64,000 bases of DNA, taken from Leptidea sinapis (lineage: Eukaryota > Arthropoda > Insecta > Lepidoptera > Pieridae). Shown one piece after another: positions 1-9,693 of this stretch. The stretch is taken from positions 759,001 to 823,000 of the forward strand of contig NC_066293.1 of assembly GCF_905404315.1 (NCBI RefSeq). The letters are read 5' to 3'. Each line of letters starts with the position of its first letter. Positions within the stretch are counted from its first letter, which is position 1. The notes beneath the pieces were generated by a model that was not told where the DNA came from, searched no databases, and saw only the letters and a program-made list of their open reading frames with translations. Both the position numbers and the translations under genes were made by a program.

Positions 1-23
1 TTCAAAAATTATCGACCCTGGTC
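1..23. repeat. right end of a TA-flanked MITE (partial)
   Basis: The first 23 bases match the right terminus of the MITE at 28623-29301, ending in CCCTGGTC followed by TA. Only this end lies in the window; the rest would be upstream. Confidence 0.6.
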
Positions 24-517
24 TACACTGCCGACAGCTGATTGAGGAATTGACTGAAGGATTATAAGGGCAGTATTTTGTTTTTGTAATGAAAACAATA
101 TAATATATTATTTAATTAAGTATCTATATATCCTACTGCGGTGTGTTCGGTTTCAAGTAAGCGTTACTCTCTGTTAAAGTTAATTTAAAATTATCCTAGT
201 TGTTAAATCTATATTACCTTAGTCTTAAAAAGTAGATAACTGTCCGTACTTCAATAACCAGCAGCAAATTACACAAATTTAAAGTGAATCTTGAATTAAT
301 ACTGTGAAATCAAAACTTCTAGTGGTTCCAGCGTCACCATTAAATGTCTTAGATTAGTGACAAATCAAAGCAAAACTAACACTTATACACCATAACACGG
401 AACTACAATTCACGGATTTTAAGGATTAACTAAATAAAATCGTAATTTTGTGCTATAATAATTAACTAAGTGAATATGTGTTCGTGAAAAATAAATACAG
501 TTGTGAAGGTACTTTTA
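24..517. other. AT-rich DNA, no gene seen
   Basis: No coding region or recognisable repeat core is seen. It is the left flank of the Harbinger insertion, with the TTA target duplication at 515-517. The first 40 bases loosely resemble the sequence near 30808-30840. Confidence 0.5.
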
Positions 518-550
518 GGCTAAGTTCATATGGCCGCGCGGTACCGCGCG
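518..550 (+). repeat. Harbinger left terminal inverted repeat
   Basis: Pairs with 3567-3599 read in reverse complement; 31 of 33 positions agree, including a 23-base identical block. Confidence 0.92.
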
Positions 551-729
551 GAACTACGAACCGCGCGGCACAAGATCAATATAAACGATAATTATCGTCT
601 ACATTACCGCGCGGTACCGCACGCCAACGCGCGGCGCGCTCTGACCCGCGCGCAAGATCTAGAACCGCGCGCTGCCGCGCGGCCCAAGTATTTCAAACCT
701 GTATCGACCTGTTCAGTTGATCCGCGCGC
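534..729. repeat. subterminal CCGCGCGG palindrome cluster
   Basis: Five perfect CCGCGCGG palindromes start at about 534, 544, 561, 607 and 675, with CCGCGCGC variants between them and a last one near 722, in DNA that is otherwise AT-rich. The right end has only one perfect copy (3576-3583). Subterminal repeats in this superfamily can bind the element's own DNA-binding protein; that role here is an inference. An open frame through this segment looks like a by-product of the GC-rich repeats. Confidence 0.7.
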
Positions 730-760
730 CTTGAGACGGAAAGACACATAGATCGATGCA

Positions 761-3107
761 ATGAGTACCGAAGATGACATTGTGCCTATCGATTTGCTTA
801 TCGACGAAATCGAAAAAAGAGATGCGATTTGGAATCTTAACTCTAAGGATTATTCAAATAAAATATTAAAAAGAAGGTCTTGGGAAGAACTAGTTTTAAT
901 TTTTTGCAAAAATGATGATTCCGAAGAAAAAAAGAAAAATTTGGGTAAGTTGTTTTTTAATTAGTTTTATTTATTTAAAATAAGTTTTATAAAATCATCA
1001 CCTATTACACCATTTTATCTTGCCAATCTAATTTACCTTCAGTAACAAAATAATTTGTGAATTTAGTTCGAATATTATCTACTTCATGGATTGCTCGTCC
1101 ACTGTTAGTTGGATTCACATTAGGTAATGGCGCTGGATTGATCATATCATCCTGATTTATACCATCTCTCATCCTTACCAAGTTATGTAAAACACAAATA
1201 GCTTTGACGATATCAACAGCAAAATCTATCTTCACGTCTATTGGCCGGTGTAAGATACGCCACTTGTTACACATTATGCCAAATGTACATTCGACATACC
1301 TTCGTGCTAAAGAAAGGCGGTAGTTAAATATTTTTTTTTCTTTTGACAACATTTTACCACCATAGGGTCTCATCAAATTTTTAGTCATAGCGAAAGCCTC
1401 GTCAGCTACAATTACGTATGGTAGTTTAAATGCATCGCTCTCATTATTTGTGATAGATCTAGGCTCTGGTAAGTTCAACGAATTTTCTGAGAGTTTTTTG
1501 AATAATGACGTTTCCTTGAAAACACCCGAATCACTGTCTTTTCCGTAAGCTCCAACGTCTATCCATATGAAGCAATAGTTAGCATCACATAAAGCCATTA
1601 AAACTAATGAGAAAAAGTGTTTATAATTGTAATACATTGATCCTGATTCTGGTGGCTGTATTAAACGAACGTGTTTGCCGTCCAACGCTCCAACACAATT
1701 TGGAAAATATGCTTTATTTTCAAATTGTATAGATATTTGTGTCCAGATTTCTTTTGTTGGTGGACTCATGACCAAAGTTTTTAAATTTCTCCAAAAAACT
1801 TGGCACACTTGCTTAATTATACCCGATATCGTAGACTTGCCAATTTTATAACCATATTGTAACTCTGCAAATGAAGAACCAGTTGCTAGGTACCTGTAAC
1901 ATAATAGTTATTTAAGATACACGTGCATAAAGTAGATCTTTACCGAATAAGTGCTACAGTGAAAACACAAGCATAGCGAGTGTTTACAGTGTGGCACGCG
2001 AGCATAAAGTGCATATGCTCACGTGCCACGATAAATATTCCATTTCTATTCCTACTCCTATTCCTCGTCAAATTCCTATTCCCATACCTATTCCTACCCC
2101 TACTTACTCCTATTCCTACTCCTATTCCTATTCCTAATTCTATGTCTATGTCTATTTCTTTTAAGGAAATCTTTACTGAATAAGTGCTACAAAGAAAACA
2201 CATTCATAGCGAGTGTTTACAGTGTGGCACGTGAGCCTAAAGTGCACAAAGTACAATTTGCATAAAGTACGAGTAGGTCATAAGGACTCTTTATGCACCC
2301 GTATCGTACAACATTTTTCAATAGTTTTGCAATGAAAACTAATAATTAATTATTTACTTTCTAGGATCGATTTTGCAAAAAAAATGGAAAAATTTACGAG
2401 ATGCCTATGTAAAAGAACTTAAGAAAACAAAACATTTGAAGTCTGGTTCCTCAGCATCAACACCATCTTCATTTTCGTATTTCCAAAGATTGTCATTTCT
2501 TAAACAAGTTGTCCAGAAACGAAAAACTGACAACAGCCTTGATGTTGCGGAAGTTACAGAGAATCCTGATTTGGATAGTGCAGTTAACAGCAGCGGCGTT
2601 CAAGCTTCAACAGAAAATGTGCCCCGGAAAAAATTCAAACTTCACCCTGCCGATGAACATTTTGCAAATCTTTTACAACAAAGCATAAATACTCGAAATA
2701 ATAATGCAGCAGAAAAGAAAGATGACGATGAAGATAAATTATTTTGTCTTTCATTGGTTAGGGAAATAAAAAAAGTTCCTGAAAACCGGCGTTTAAAACT
2801 GAAAATTGAAATTTATAATTTATTAGAACGATACCAAGCTACACGAGCACAGCCACTTGAAGATTTTAACTACCCGTCTACTTCATATAGCTCACAACGA
2901 CCACCCAGAAACTATCATGCTTCATTTCAAAGTTCTCAATATAGCAACCCAATGCAGTACTCTGATAGAGAATCAACACAATATGGCTATACAACTAGTT
3001 CATACACTTCACCTCCCACAAGTTCATCGCAAGCAACATCACCCCCGGGTGATGTTACTTGTGACCCGTCATACGAAGATTCTCAAGAATTAGATCTGTT
3101 CAATTAA
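761..3107 (+). CDS. Harbinger accessory DNA-binding protein, MADF/BESS type (two exons)
   Basis: Coding exons are 761-944 and 2365-3107, giving 308 residues. The donor is GTAAGT at 945 and the acceptor TTTCTAG ends at 2364; joining them completes a Gly codon and continues the MADF fold (KKNLG then SILQKKWKNLRDAYVKELKK). MADF covers roughly residues 10-110. A BESS-like motif lies near residues 185-218 (DKLFCLSLVREIKKVPENRR), and the C-terminus is rich in Ser, Tyr, Pro and Gln. In PIF/Harbinger elements a second Myb/MADF-type protein binds the ends and assists the transposase. The start is the first ATG after the subterminal repeats and keeps the MADF N-terminus. The transposase 3' exon lies inside this gene's intron, in antisense. 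Confidence 0.9.
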
Positions 3108-3494
3108 ACTAAAAGTTAATTTGCCAAGAAGCCTCGCTCATAATTTCTTATTTTTTATAATTTTTACTGTGATTATGATTAATAAACAGTTAACTTACCG
3201 CAATGTTACAATGAGTTTTTCTTTTGGTGATATGCAATATCTTACAGCATTTTCACTGGATTTTAAATCATTTTCAATGAAATCGTATAAAAAATCAAAG
3301 GTTGCAACTGACATACGGAAATAATTAAAAAAAATTTCTTCATGTAACCTCAACTTAGGGTATAAGGTGACAAACAGGCTTGAAGAAAGTCTGTCACTTA
3401 ATATTGGATGCACCCAGTATCGCCTTTGTCGTCTTCTGCGACGTCTCAGTCTTCTATATAAAATCCACAAGCAAATTGCCTCCTCCACGTCCAT
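1005..3494 (-). CDS. Harbinger transposase/nuclease, DDE_4 (HARBI1-like), two exons
   Basis: Coding exons are 3494-3199 and 1893-1005 on the minus strand, giving 394 residues. The donor GTAAGT follows 3199 and the acceptor TTACAG precedes 1893. The junction restores an Arg codon and the conserved block LRYLATGSSFAELQYGYKIG. The N-terminus is very basic (about ten Arg from residue 14). Catalytic candidates are D170 (GALDGKH), D263 (VIVADEAF) and E300 (RRYVECTFG). Length and motif order fit intact HARBI1-like transposases. The intron (1894-3198) contains the second MADF exon on the other strand, so the two genes are physically interlocked. I see no stop or frameshift. Confidence 0.93.
1942..2243. 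repeat. duplicated hairpin segments flanking a CTATTC microsatellite, in the shared intron
   Basis: About 65 bp starting GAATAAGTGCTAC (near 1945) recurs near 2178 with few changes; both copies contain CATAGCGAGTGTTTACAGTG. Between them (2044-2155) is an imperfect CCTATT/CCTACT run. The left copy ends in a hairpin with 15-base arms (1991-2005 and 2015-2029, one mismatch). The block lies in DNA that is intronic for both Harbinger genes. Confidence 0.75.
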
Positions 3495-3566
3495 TGTATA
3501 TCAATGTTAATGCCAGACTGGCGCTCGTATATACCCTGTCATGTGAACTCTCACATCGCGCGTCGG

Positions 3567-3599
3567 CGCGCGGTGCCGCGCGGCCATATGAACTTAGCT
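3567..3599 (-). repeat. Harbinger right terminal inverted repeat
   Basis: Reverse complement of 518-550 with mismatches at the terminal base and one internal base; followed by the TTA duplication at 3600-3602. Confidence 0.92.
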
Positions 3600-3602
3600 T
3601 TA

Positions 3603-3916
3603 AACTGGACAAACTTAAGTGCAATCGTGCTCATAACGTTTGGTATTTGAAAGGCATCACTTCATATATTTCGATTTATTACGTAAATACAGTATGCCCT
3701 AGTGGTAATGAGAACGGATTTGAGCATCGGCTATTCCGGTTCTAATCCAAACTGATATAATATTATTTTATTTATTTTCATTTTACTATGTTAAAAAATA
3801 TATTATTACCACTTCCTTTAGTATACTCTAAAGCAAAATTTTAGTAATATCATACCACTTCATTCATTTATAACCCCTGTAAAAATTTTAACCGCAAAAA
3901 CAATTACAATATTGAT
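3603..3916. other. AT-rich DNA between Harbinger and RTE ORF1
   Basis: No gene is recognised. It may include the 5' UTR of the RTE LINE that follows. Confidence 0.4.
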
Positions 3917-4648
3917 ATGAAAGACCTGCAGGATTTATTCGAACAAATAAAAAATGAAATGCAACATCAAACTGAACGGATAGTATCGCAAATGGATACA
4001 AAATTGGCCTCATTAATGGTTCATATTGAAGAGTTAAAGACAAAACCTAAAAGAAAAGAGAAAATATATGGAGAACCAAAATAGAAAAAAAACATATTAT
4101 TTTACACGGACTTAAAGAGAATGAACGATCAACTGTTAATCTTTTGGAAATAGCAGTAGAAAAACTAAAAAAACGAATTAAATATAAACTTGAGTAACAG
4201 TGATATTGACTACATTTACAGCCTAGGAAAGAAAGAGGTAGAAGAACACAGAAAAATAAGGCCAGTACTCATTTCACTAACGAACAGATGGATGAAATAC
4301 GAAATAATAAAATACAAGAAGAAACTTAAAGACATTTATGTCAGCGATGATTACTCTAAGGAAGTTATTGAAAAGAGAAAAGCACTAAAAATAAAGATGA
4401 TGGAAGAAAGAAGCAAAGGAAACTTTGCAATTATCAAATTTGATAAACTCATAGTTAAGAAAGTACTTCCTCAGAAAACTACCCAACGACATAAAATAAA
4501 GCCATCTTCACCTCTAAGCCAAATACACAAACAGACTAATAGCTCAAACAAAGTGAATAGAAAAAACGCGTTTGATGTGATGAGAGAAAGAAGCAGCACT
4601 TTATCATCGTTAACGCTAATCATGACCAGAGATAAAAACACAGCATAG
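3917..4648 (+). pseudogene. RTE LINE ORF1-like coiled-coil region
   Basis: Begins with an ATG (MKDLQDLFEQIKNEM) and encodes a Lys/Glu-rich, heptad-like segment. It is broken by stops near 4083 and at 4194-4196, then continues in another frame to 4648 (SDIDYIYSLGKKEVEEHRKI). It resembles the basic N-terminal proteins of insect RTE-like LINEs. Its exact family cannot be fixed by eye. Confidence 0.6.
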
Positions 4649-4805
4649 GAAATAATCATCAGCCACCGCAATAAACCGCAAAGAATAAACAAGCAAAAAC
4701 ACAATAATAATTATAAGGAAAATAAGAAACCAATCCTCAATCCGACTGGTCATCGAGAGGATTTAGACCAAAACCCTCCATCCAAAGAAAACGAATTATT
4801 AAAAA

Positions 4806-5448
4806 TTTGTACATACAACGTGAGATCATTATCCTCGGTAGAAAGACTTTTAGAATTAACTAACGCATTACAATCTATTAATTGTGACATAATAGGACTT
4901 GCTGAAGTAAGAAGACTAGGCTGCAGTATAGAAGAATATCAAGAATATATATTTTGTTACATGAGAGAAACTAAAGGCAAGCATGGAGTAGGATTCTTGG
5001 TGAAGAAGAGATTTAAACAAAATATATCAAATTTCAGAGGAATATCAGAAAGAGTGCTACTCTTGTCAAATTACTACAAATGTCTTTTTACGAAATAAAA
5101 ATTTCAATATTACAGGTACCTACAGAAAAAGCAAATGATACAGAAATTGATAAATTCTATGATTACCTTCAAAAAGCGCATGATTTAGCAGACAGCAAGC
5201 TTGTAGTTATAGGAGACTTCAATGCAAAAATAGGTCAACCTAAAACAAGAGAAAGTATGGTCATGGGAAAATATGGTATTCGACAAAGAAACGAAAGAAG
5301 AGAAAGATTAATAGAATATGCTCTTGAACACAAACTGTCAATAACTAATACGTTTTATAATAAAAAACAAAAAATAAATGGACGTAGATGTCGCCAGATC
5401 AAAAAGTCAAAAATGAAATCGATTTTGCCCTGACGAATTCACCAAAAT
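4806..5448 (+). pseudogene. RTE LINE AP endonuclease, 5' part
   Basis: Motifs in order are KICTYNVRSL, CDIIGLAEVRR, GKHGVGFLVKK, VVIGDFNAKIG and NEIDFALTNSPK. These are the metal-binding and catalytic blocks of the apurinic-type LINE endonuclease. At least two frame changes occur (near 5090 and 5400). The domain stops abruptly at the CR1-type insertion and resumes after 9699. Confidence 0.8.
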
Positions 5449-5449
5449 T

Positions 5450-5593
5450 TTAGTGAGAGAGAAAATGGTCCGTGAGAAAAATTGGCGCTTTGTCTGGACA
5501 CGGGACGGGCGCATCCATGCCAGAAGGGACAGCACATCAAAAACTTATACCATTGGTTCTGAGGAGGACCTAACACAGGTTTTTGCTCTCTAA
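5450..5593 (+). pseudogene. CR1-type LINE ORF1, C-terminal end only
   Basis: Reads LVREKMVREKNWRFVWTRDG and ends VFAL-stop at 5591-5593. The related end in copy B is NWRFVWTRGG then VFGKE. The N-terminal part was never copied (5' truncation). Confidence 0.75.
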
Positions 5594-6270
5594 TTTCGTT
5601 GGAGTTATATATTTCAACTTCTATCTTGAATAACTGTTCTGTTTTGTTCTTAAATATTAGTAACTACAACTTTCTAACATATTTATACGTACTATATTAT
5701 TTTGGTAAAAAATATATCCTTACTCATTACTTCAATAACCTTGTAAGTTTAATAAGACATTTTTTAAGATATTTCTATATATTGTGTTATAAAATTTTAG
5801 ATAGTTTTGCTAAATACTGCTCATTGCAAAAGATAAATAGAGATATTGTATTATTTTTTGATTTTATCGCTGTTTTTAGTTATTGTTTTATTTGTTTATT
5901 ATTTCGTATATACTGTCGGCCTCATTTTAATTTCTTTTATTATTTCTGCGTGTCAACAATTATTTGCATATATCACGTAGGCGACATCATAGTTGTACAT
6001 CTGCTCAGATCACATTTGGTGTTATTTTTAAAAGTACTGTGTGGTGGATTTAATGTATCTCTAATATTTGCAGCAAATAATATTTTACATTATTATTATT
6101 TTATAAATAGCAATAGAACATATTGTTATGTTGCACAAAGAAAATGTGCATATTATTATTATTGCATTATTTTATATATTATTATTATTTCTTTATACTG
6201 CAACATCACCATACTTAAATATGACTTCATATTCCAATCCTACTTGCAAAATAACCTTTCGAAAAATGTT
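5594..6270 (+). other. AT-rich spacer between LINE ORF1 and ORF2
   Basis: An open frame of about 225 codons crosses the spacer. Its composition (Tyr, Ile, Phe, Leu, Cys) is what AT-rich noncoding DNA gives by chance. Copy B also has an AT-rich spacer here. I do not call a gene. Confidence 0.55.
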
Positions 6271-6285
6271 ATATAGTGATAAAAT

Positions 6286-9127
6286 AAAAATTGGACTTCT
6301 TAACCCTGGCTCGTTAGGAACGAAACATGACGAGTTTCTCGTAGCAGTGCAGCGACACGGTGTGGATTTGTTGGCCATAAACGAGACCTCGCGCGGGGGA
6401 GGAGGGGCGCGCGCCAGCACCAGCTGGCTACAGACTGCTTCATGTTCCGCGCCCGCCTGCCGTTCGCTCGCGCGGGGGAGGAGTTGGGTTTTTTATAAAA
6501 AAAAAATATAGGAGTACAGGTTTTGTTACCGCCTCAAACATGTATAGTAGAACAAATGTGGGTCAAACTTAAATTGCGAGGAAAAACATGTGTCCTATGT
6601 ACAGCATATCGGACCCATTGTTGGATGTCGATTTATTTCTAAATACACTCACAGAAGCTGTTGGCTCATTTGTATGGTGTGAGCATTTAATTATATTAGG
6701 CGATTTTAATATCGATGGCTTAAACAAAACCAGTTTAAGTTATAAAAAGTTTGAAAACTTTATAACAGCGTTTGGTTTAGTGCAACATGTAACGCAACCA
6801 ACACATTTTACGTCACATTCAGAATCCCTTCTAGATTTAGTCTGTACAAATAAAACGCTTAGTTTAGAGAGTATAGGGGTAGACTACATAGAGTCACTTA
6901 GTAGTCACGCATTTATAACGTGTACATTAAATATACCAAAAAATAAAACACAACCTAAACATATTGTATGCAGACCTATTAAAGACATTGATTCAATTAA
7001 TTTCATTTATTCGCTGAACAATATTATCTGGAAAAAATTATTATTATTAACTAATGTAAATGAAATTGTATCTTTGCTGACATATTATATTATAAATTTG
7101 TTCGATTTTTACGCGCCAAAAAAAAATATACATATTAAAGAAGCCCAATATCCATGGATTACTTATAACATTAAATTAATAATGAAACGTCGTGATGATG
7201 CACAAAAATTAGCAAAACAAACAAAACTTGAGTCACATATACAATTCTATAAGGAATTAAAACGGTATGTTCTTCAGGCTTTGCATAGGGAAAAGCAAGT
7301 GTATTTCAATACGTACATTAACTCTAATATTAATAATCCTCAAAAAATGTGGAAACACATAAAACATAATATTCGCATAAAATCAAAAGAACACAACCCA
7401 TTACCGCCCCACTTAAATGATCCAAATAAAATTAATTCTCACTTTTTGAATATCCCTGGAACTAATCTAGTAACATTATCAACCCTTACGTATTTTGAGT
7501 TTCACCGTTTCGGTAACTCTACTTTTGACTTTATGACTGTTGACGAAAATTCTACTCTTATGGCTATAAAAGAGCTCAAGTCGAACGCTATTGGTATTGA
7601 TGACATTTCTCTAGACATGCTGCTCCTCACGCTATCACAGACTTTAACCATACTAACACACATTATTAACACTTCTTTCAAAACTAATACTTTTCCCGAC
7701 CTTTGGCGACATGCCTTGATTCGTCCTCTGCCAAAAAATGACCTACCACGCAATTTTTCCGACCTAAGACCAATTAGTATACTTCCCTGTCCTTCAAAAA
7801 TTATAGAAAAAATTGTGCATAAGCAATTGATGAGTTACTTAGAAGCTCAAAATATACTACCGGATCACCAATCCGGTTTCAGAAAACAGCGAAGCACAAC
7901 TACGGCCCTCATTGACGTAGTAGATAATATTTTGGCAGCGCAAGAGGAGAAAAAAGTAACAATTTTAATACTTCTTGATTTTTCACGTGCTTTTGAAACT
8001 TTAAATATAAATCTCCTACTTTCCAAGCTAGCGTACTATGGTTTTAGTGAAAATAGTATTAAATGGTTTGAAAGCTATCTCACTAATAGAACACAGACGG
8101 TCTCAGTGATAGATGAGCAGGGTAACACAAAATTTTCAGAACGTGACACTATAACGAGGGGAGTTCCTCAGGGCTCTATTTTAGGGCCCCTTATTTTTAT
8201 AATATATATTGCAGACATAATTAAAAAAATTAAACACTGCAATTATCAAATCTACGCTGATGATATACAGCTATATTTTTCTTTTTCGCCACACGAAGCC
8301 CAACAGGCAATAGATATTATAAATGCTGATCTTCATGAAATATTCATGTGGTCTGAAAAAAACTCACTGATTTTAAACCCGAATAAAACAAAATTTATGA
8401 TCTTCGGCAATTGTAACGGCTTAGAATTAATTAATGAATTCAATGTTAATTACTCATTAATGACAATGTTGTACTCATTAATGATAAGGATATCGAACGC
8501 GTACAAGAAGTTCGCAATCTTGGGTTGATAATGGATGAATCCTTAAGATTTGAGAAGCATATAAATAAAGTCATTTCCAACAGTTTTTATACATTAAAAG
8601 TTTTGTACCAAATTAGACCATTTATAACCACAGAATTGCGCATACGTCTTTGTGAAGCTCTTGTTCTATCCAAGTTTAACTATACCGATACAGTGTATGG
8701 TCCGAGGCTGCTTGGCAGAACAAGAAAGTCAATACAAAGAGTACAAAATGCATGTGCTCGTTTTTGCTGGGACATACCGGCCCGACAACACATTTCTCCA
8801 TACCTCAAAGAAGCAAATATTTTAAATATGGATGCTCGTAGACGACTTCATTTAGCCACGCTTCTTTTTGGTATGATTAAGACAAAAACGCCAAAATATT
8901 TATATAGTAAATTGGAATAGCTAGGTCAGCGCAGCCAGTTAAATTCTGAAACAAGGTTCGCATTCAATGTCCTGTCAGTCCCACTCCATCATTCCGCCTC
9001 TTTTAGAGGAAGTTTTAGGTACAGTGCCACCAAGTGCTGGAATAATATACCACCACCGTTTCGCAATCTGAAGACTGTTGGAACTTTCCAGAAAAAAGTT
9101 AAAAATCTCATCCTTACGTCTATTTAA
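6286..9127 (+). pseudogene. CR1-type LINE ORF2: endonuclease and reverse transcriptase, broken
   Basis: The endonuclease begins IKIGLLNPGSLGTKHDEF. It breaks in a GC-rich stretch near 6395-6590 and resumes from 6588. Reverse transcriptase motifs are LILLDFSRAFE, GVPQGSILGPL and YQIYADDIQLYF in the long frame 6588-8528. A local duplication (TACTCATTAATGA, near 8451 and 8472) accompanies a frameshift at about 8520. Another stop lies at 8918-8920. The C-terminal block FRGSFRY..CWNN ends near 9127. Three or more lesions make it non-functional, though most of the RT is preserved. Confidence 0.85.
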
Positions 9128-9693
9128 ATTATTAAGTATCTGCTTACAAATTATGTGCATAAGTCCTACATTATAAGATTTATCTTATTAATAATACATA
9201 ATGGGATCGAAGTTTTAATTTGTTTCTGCAAATATTTCTACAATTGCTGTTATTTTAATATTTATGTATGTATGTATATTTATGTAATATTCTGAACAAG
9301 TAGAAGCTAATTTCAAATTATCATCTTTAAAAATAATATGATGGAACCTTTAATAAAACTAAATTTATTTTTTAACATTAATAGTTACTCAATGGGTCAC
9401 CTGGGGGCTGCTGAAAATCAGCGCTGTGTTGGTATTATTCCAATGCAGCATGACGCTGAGTCAGTTCCTTTTAATAACAATGACTGCTACACAGTACTTT
9501 TAAATTAAGATAATCACTATAATATTATGCATACATTTGTTTCATTTTTTTTTTTTATCATTTGTATATTTTTATGCTAAGTATAAGTTTTTAATTTTTT
9601 TTTTTTACCTCTAAGTCTTTCTTAGTTGTATTATTCTGTGTGGTTTGTGTTTGTTATTAATAATAAAGTGTTCATTCATTCATTCATTCATTT
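9128..9693 (+). other. 3' UTR and tail of CR1-type LINE copy A
   Basis: AT-rich 3' UTR with long T runs, an AATAAA at about 9662-9667 and the terminal TTCA repeats. Part of it matches the 3' UTR of copy B near 39140-39240 in reverse complement. Confidence 0.7.

Larger units (their letters stand above)
518..3599. mobile_element. complete PIF/Harbinger DNA transposon
   Basis: This 3082-bp element is bounded by 33-bp terminal inverted repeats (518-550 and 3567-3599, two mismatches) containing GCTAAGTTCATATGG. It is flanked on both sides by TTA (515-517, 3600-3602), the usual 3-bp Harbinger duplication. It carries the two expected genes, a DDE transposase on the minus strand and a MADF/BESS (Myb-like) protein on the plus strand. 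Both are open once a single intron is removed from each. Intact ends, duplication and both reading frames suggest recent insertion and possible autonomy. That is an inference; activity cannot be judged from sequence. Confidence 0.93.
5449..9693 (+). mobile_element. CR1-type LINE (copy A), 5'-truncated, inserted in the RTE LINE
   Basis: This 4245-bp insert is flanked by CAAAAT duplications (5443-5448, 9694-9699). It starts inside ORF1, contains an AT-rich inter-ORF spacer, an endonuclease/RT ORF2 and a long 3' UTR. It ends with AATAAA and a (TTCA)n tail (about 9671-9693) rather than poly(A), which suits the CR1 group. Copy B at 39004-43302 has the same organisation and a related 3' UTR (the TGAAAATCAG segment near 9413). 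Confidence 0.88.

Noticed and set aside
530..751. 73-codon open frame at the left end of the Harbinger
   Set aside because: It starts inside the terminal inverted repeat and its Arg/Ala content comes from CCGCGCGG repeats. It is most likely the 5' UTR of the MADF gene.
1940..2203. Open frames over the CTATTC microsatellite
   Set aside because: Simple-repeat translation in a segment intronic for both Harbinger genes.
5599..6276. 225-codon open frame in the LINE A spacer
   Set aside because: AT-driven composition, no similarity to the spacer of copy B, and placement between ORF1 and ORF2.
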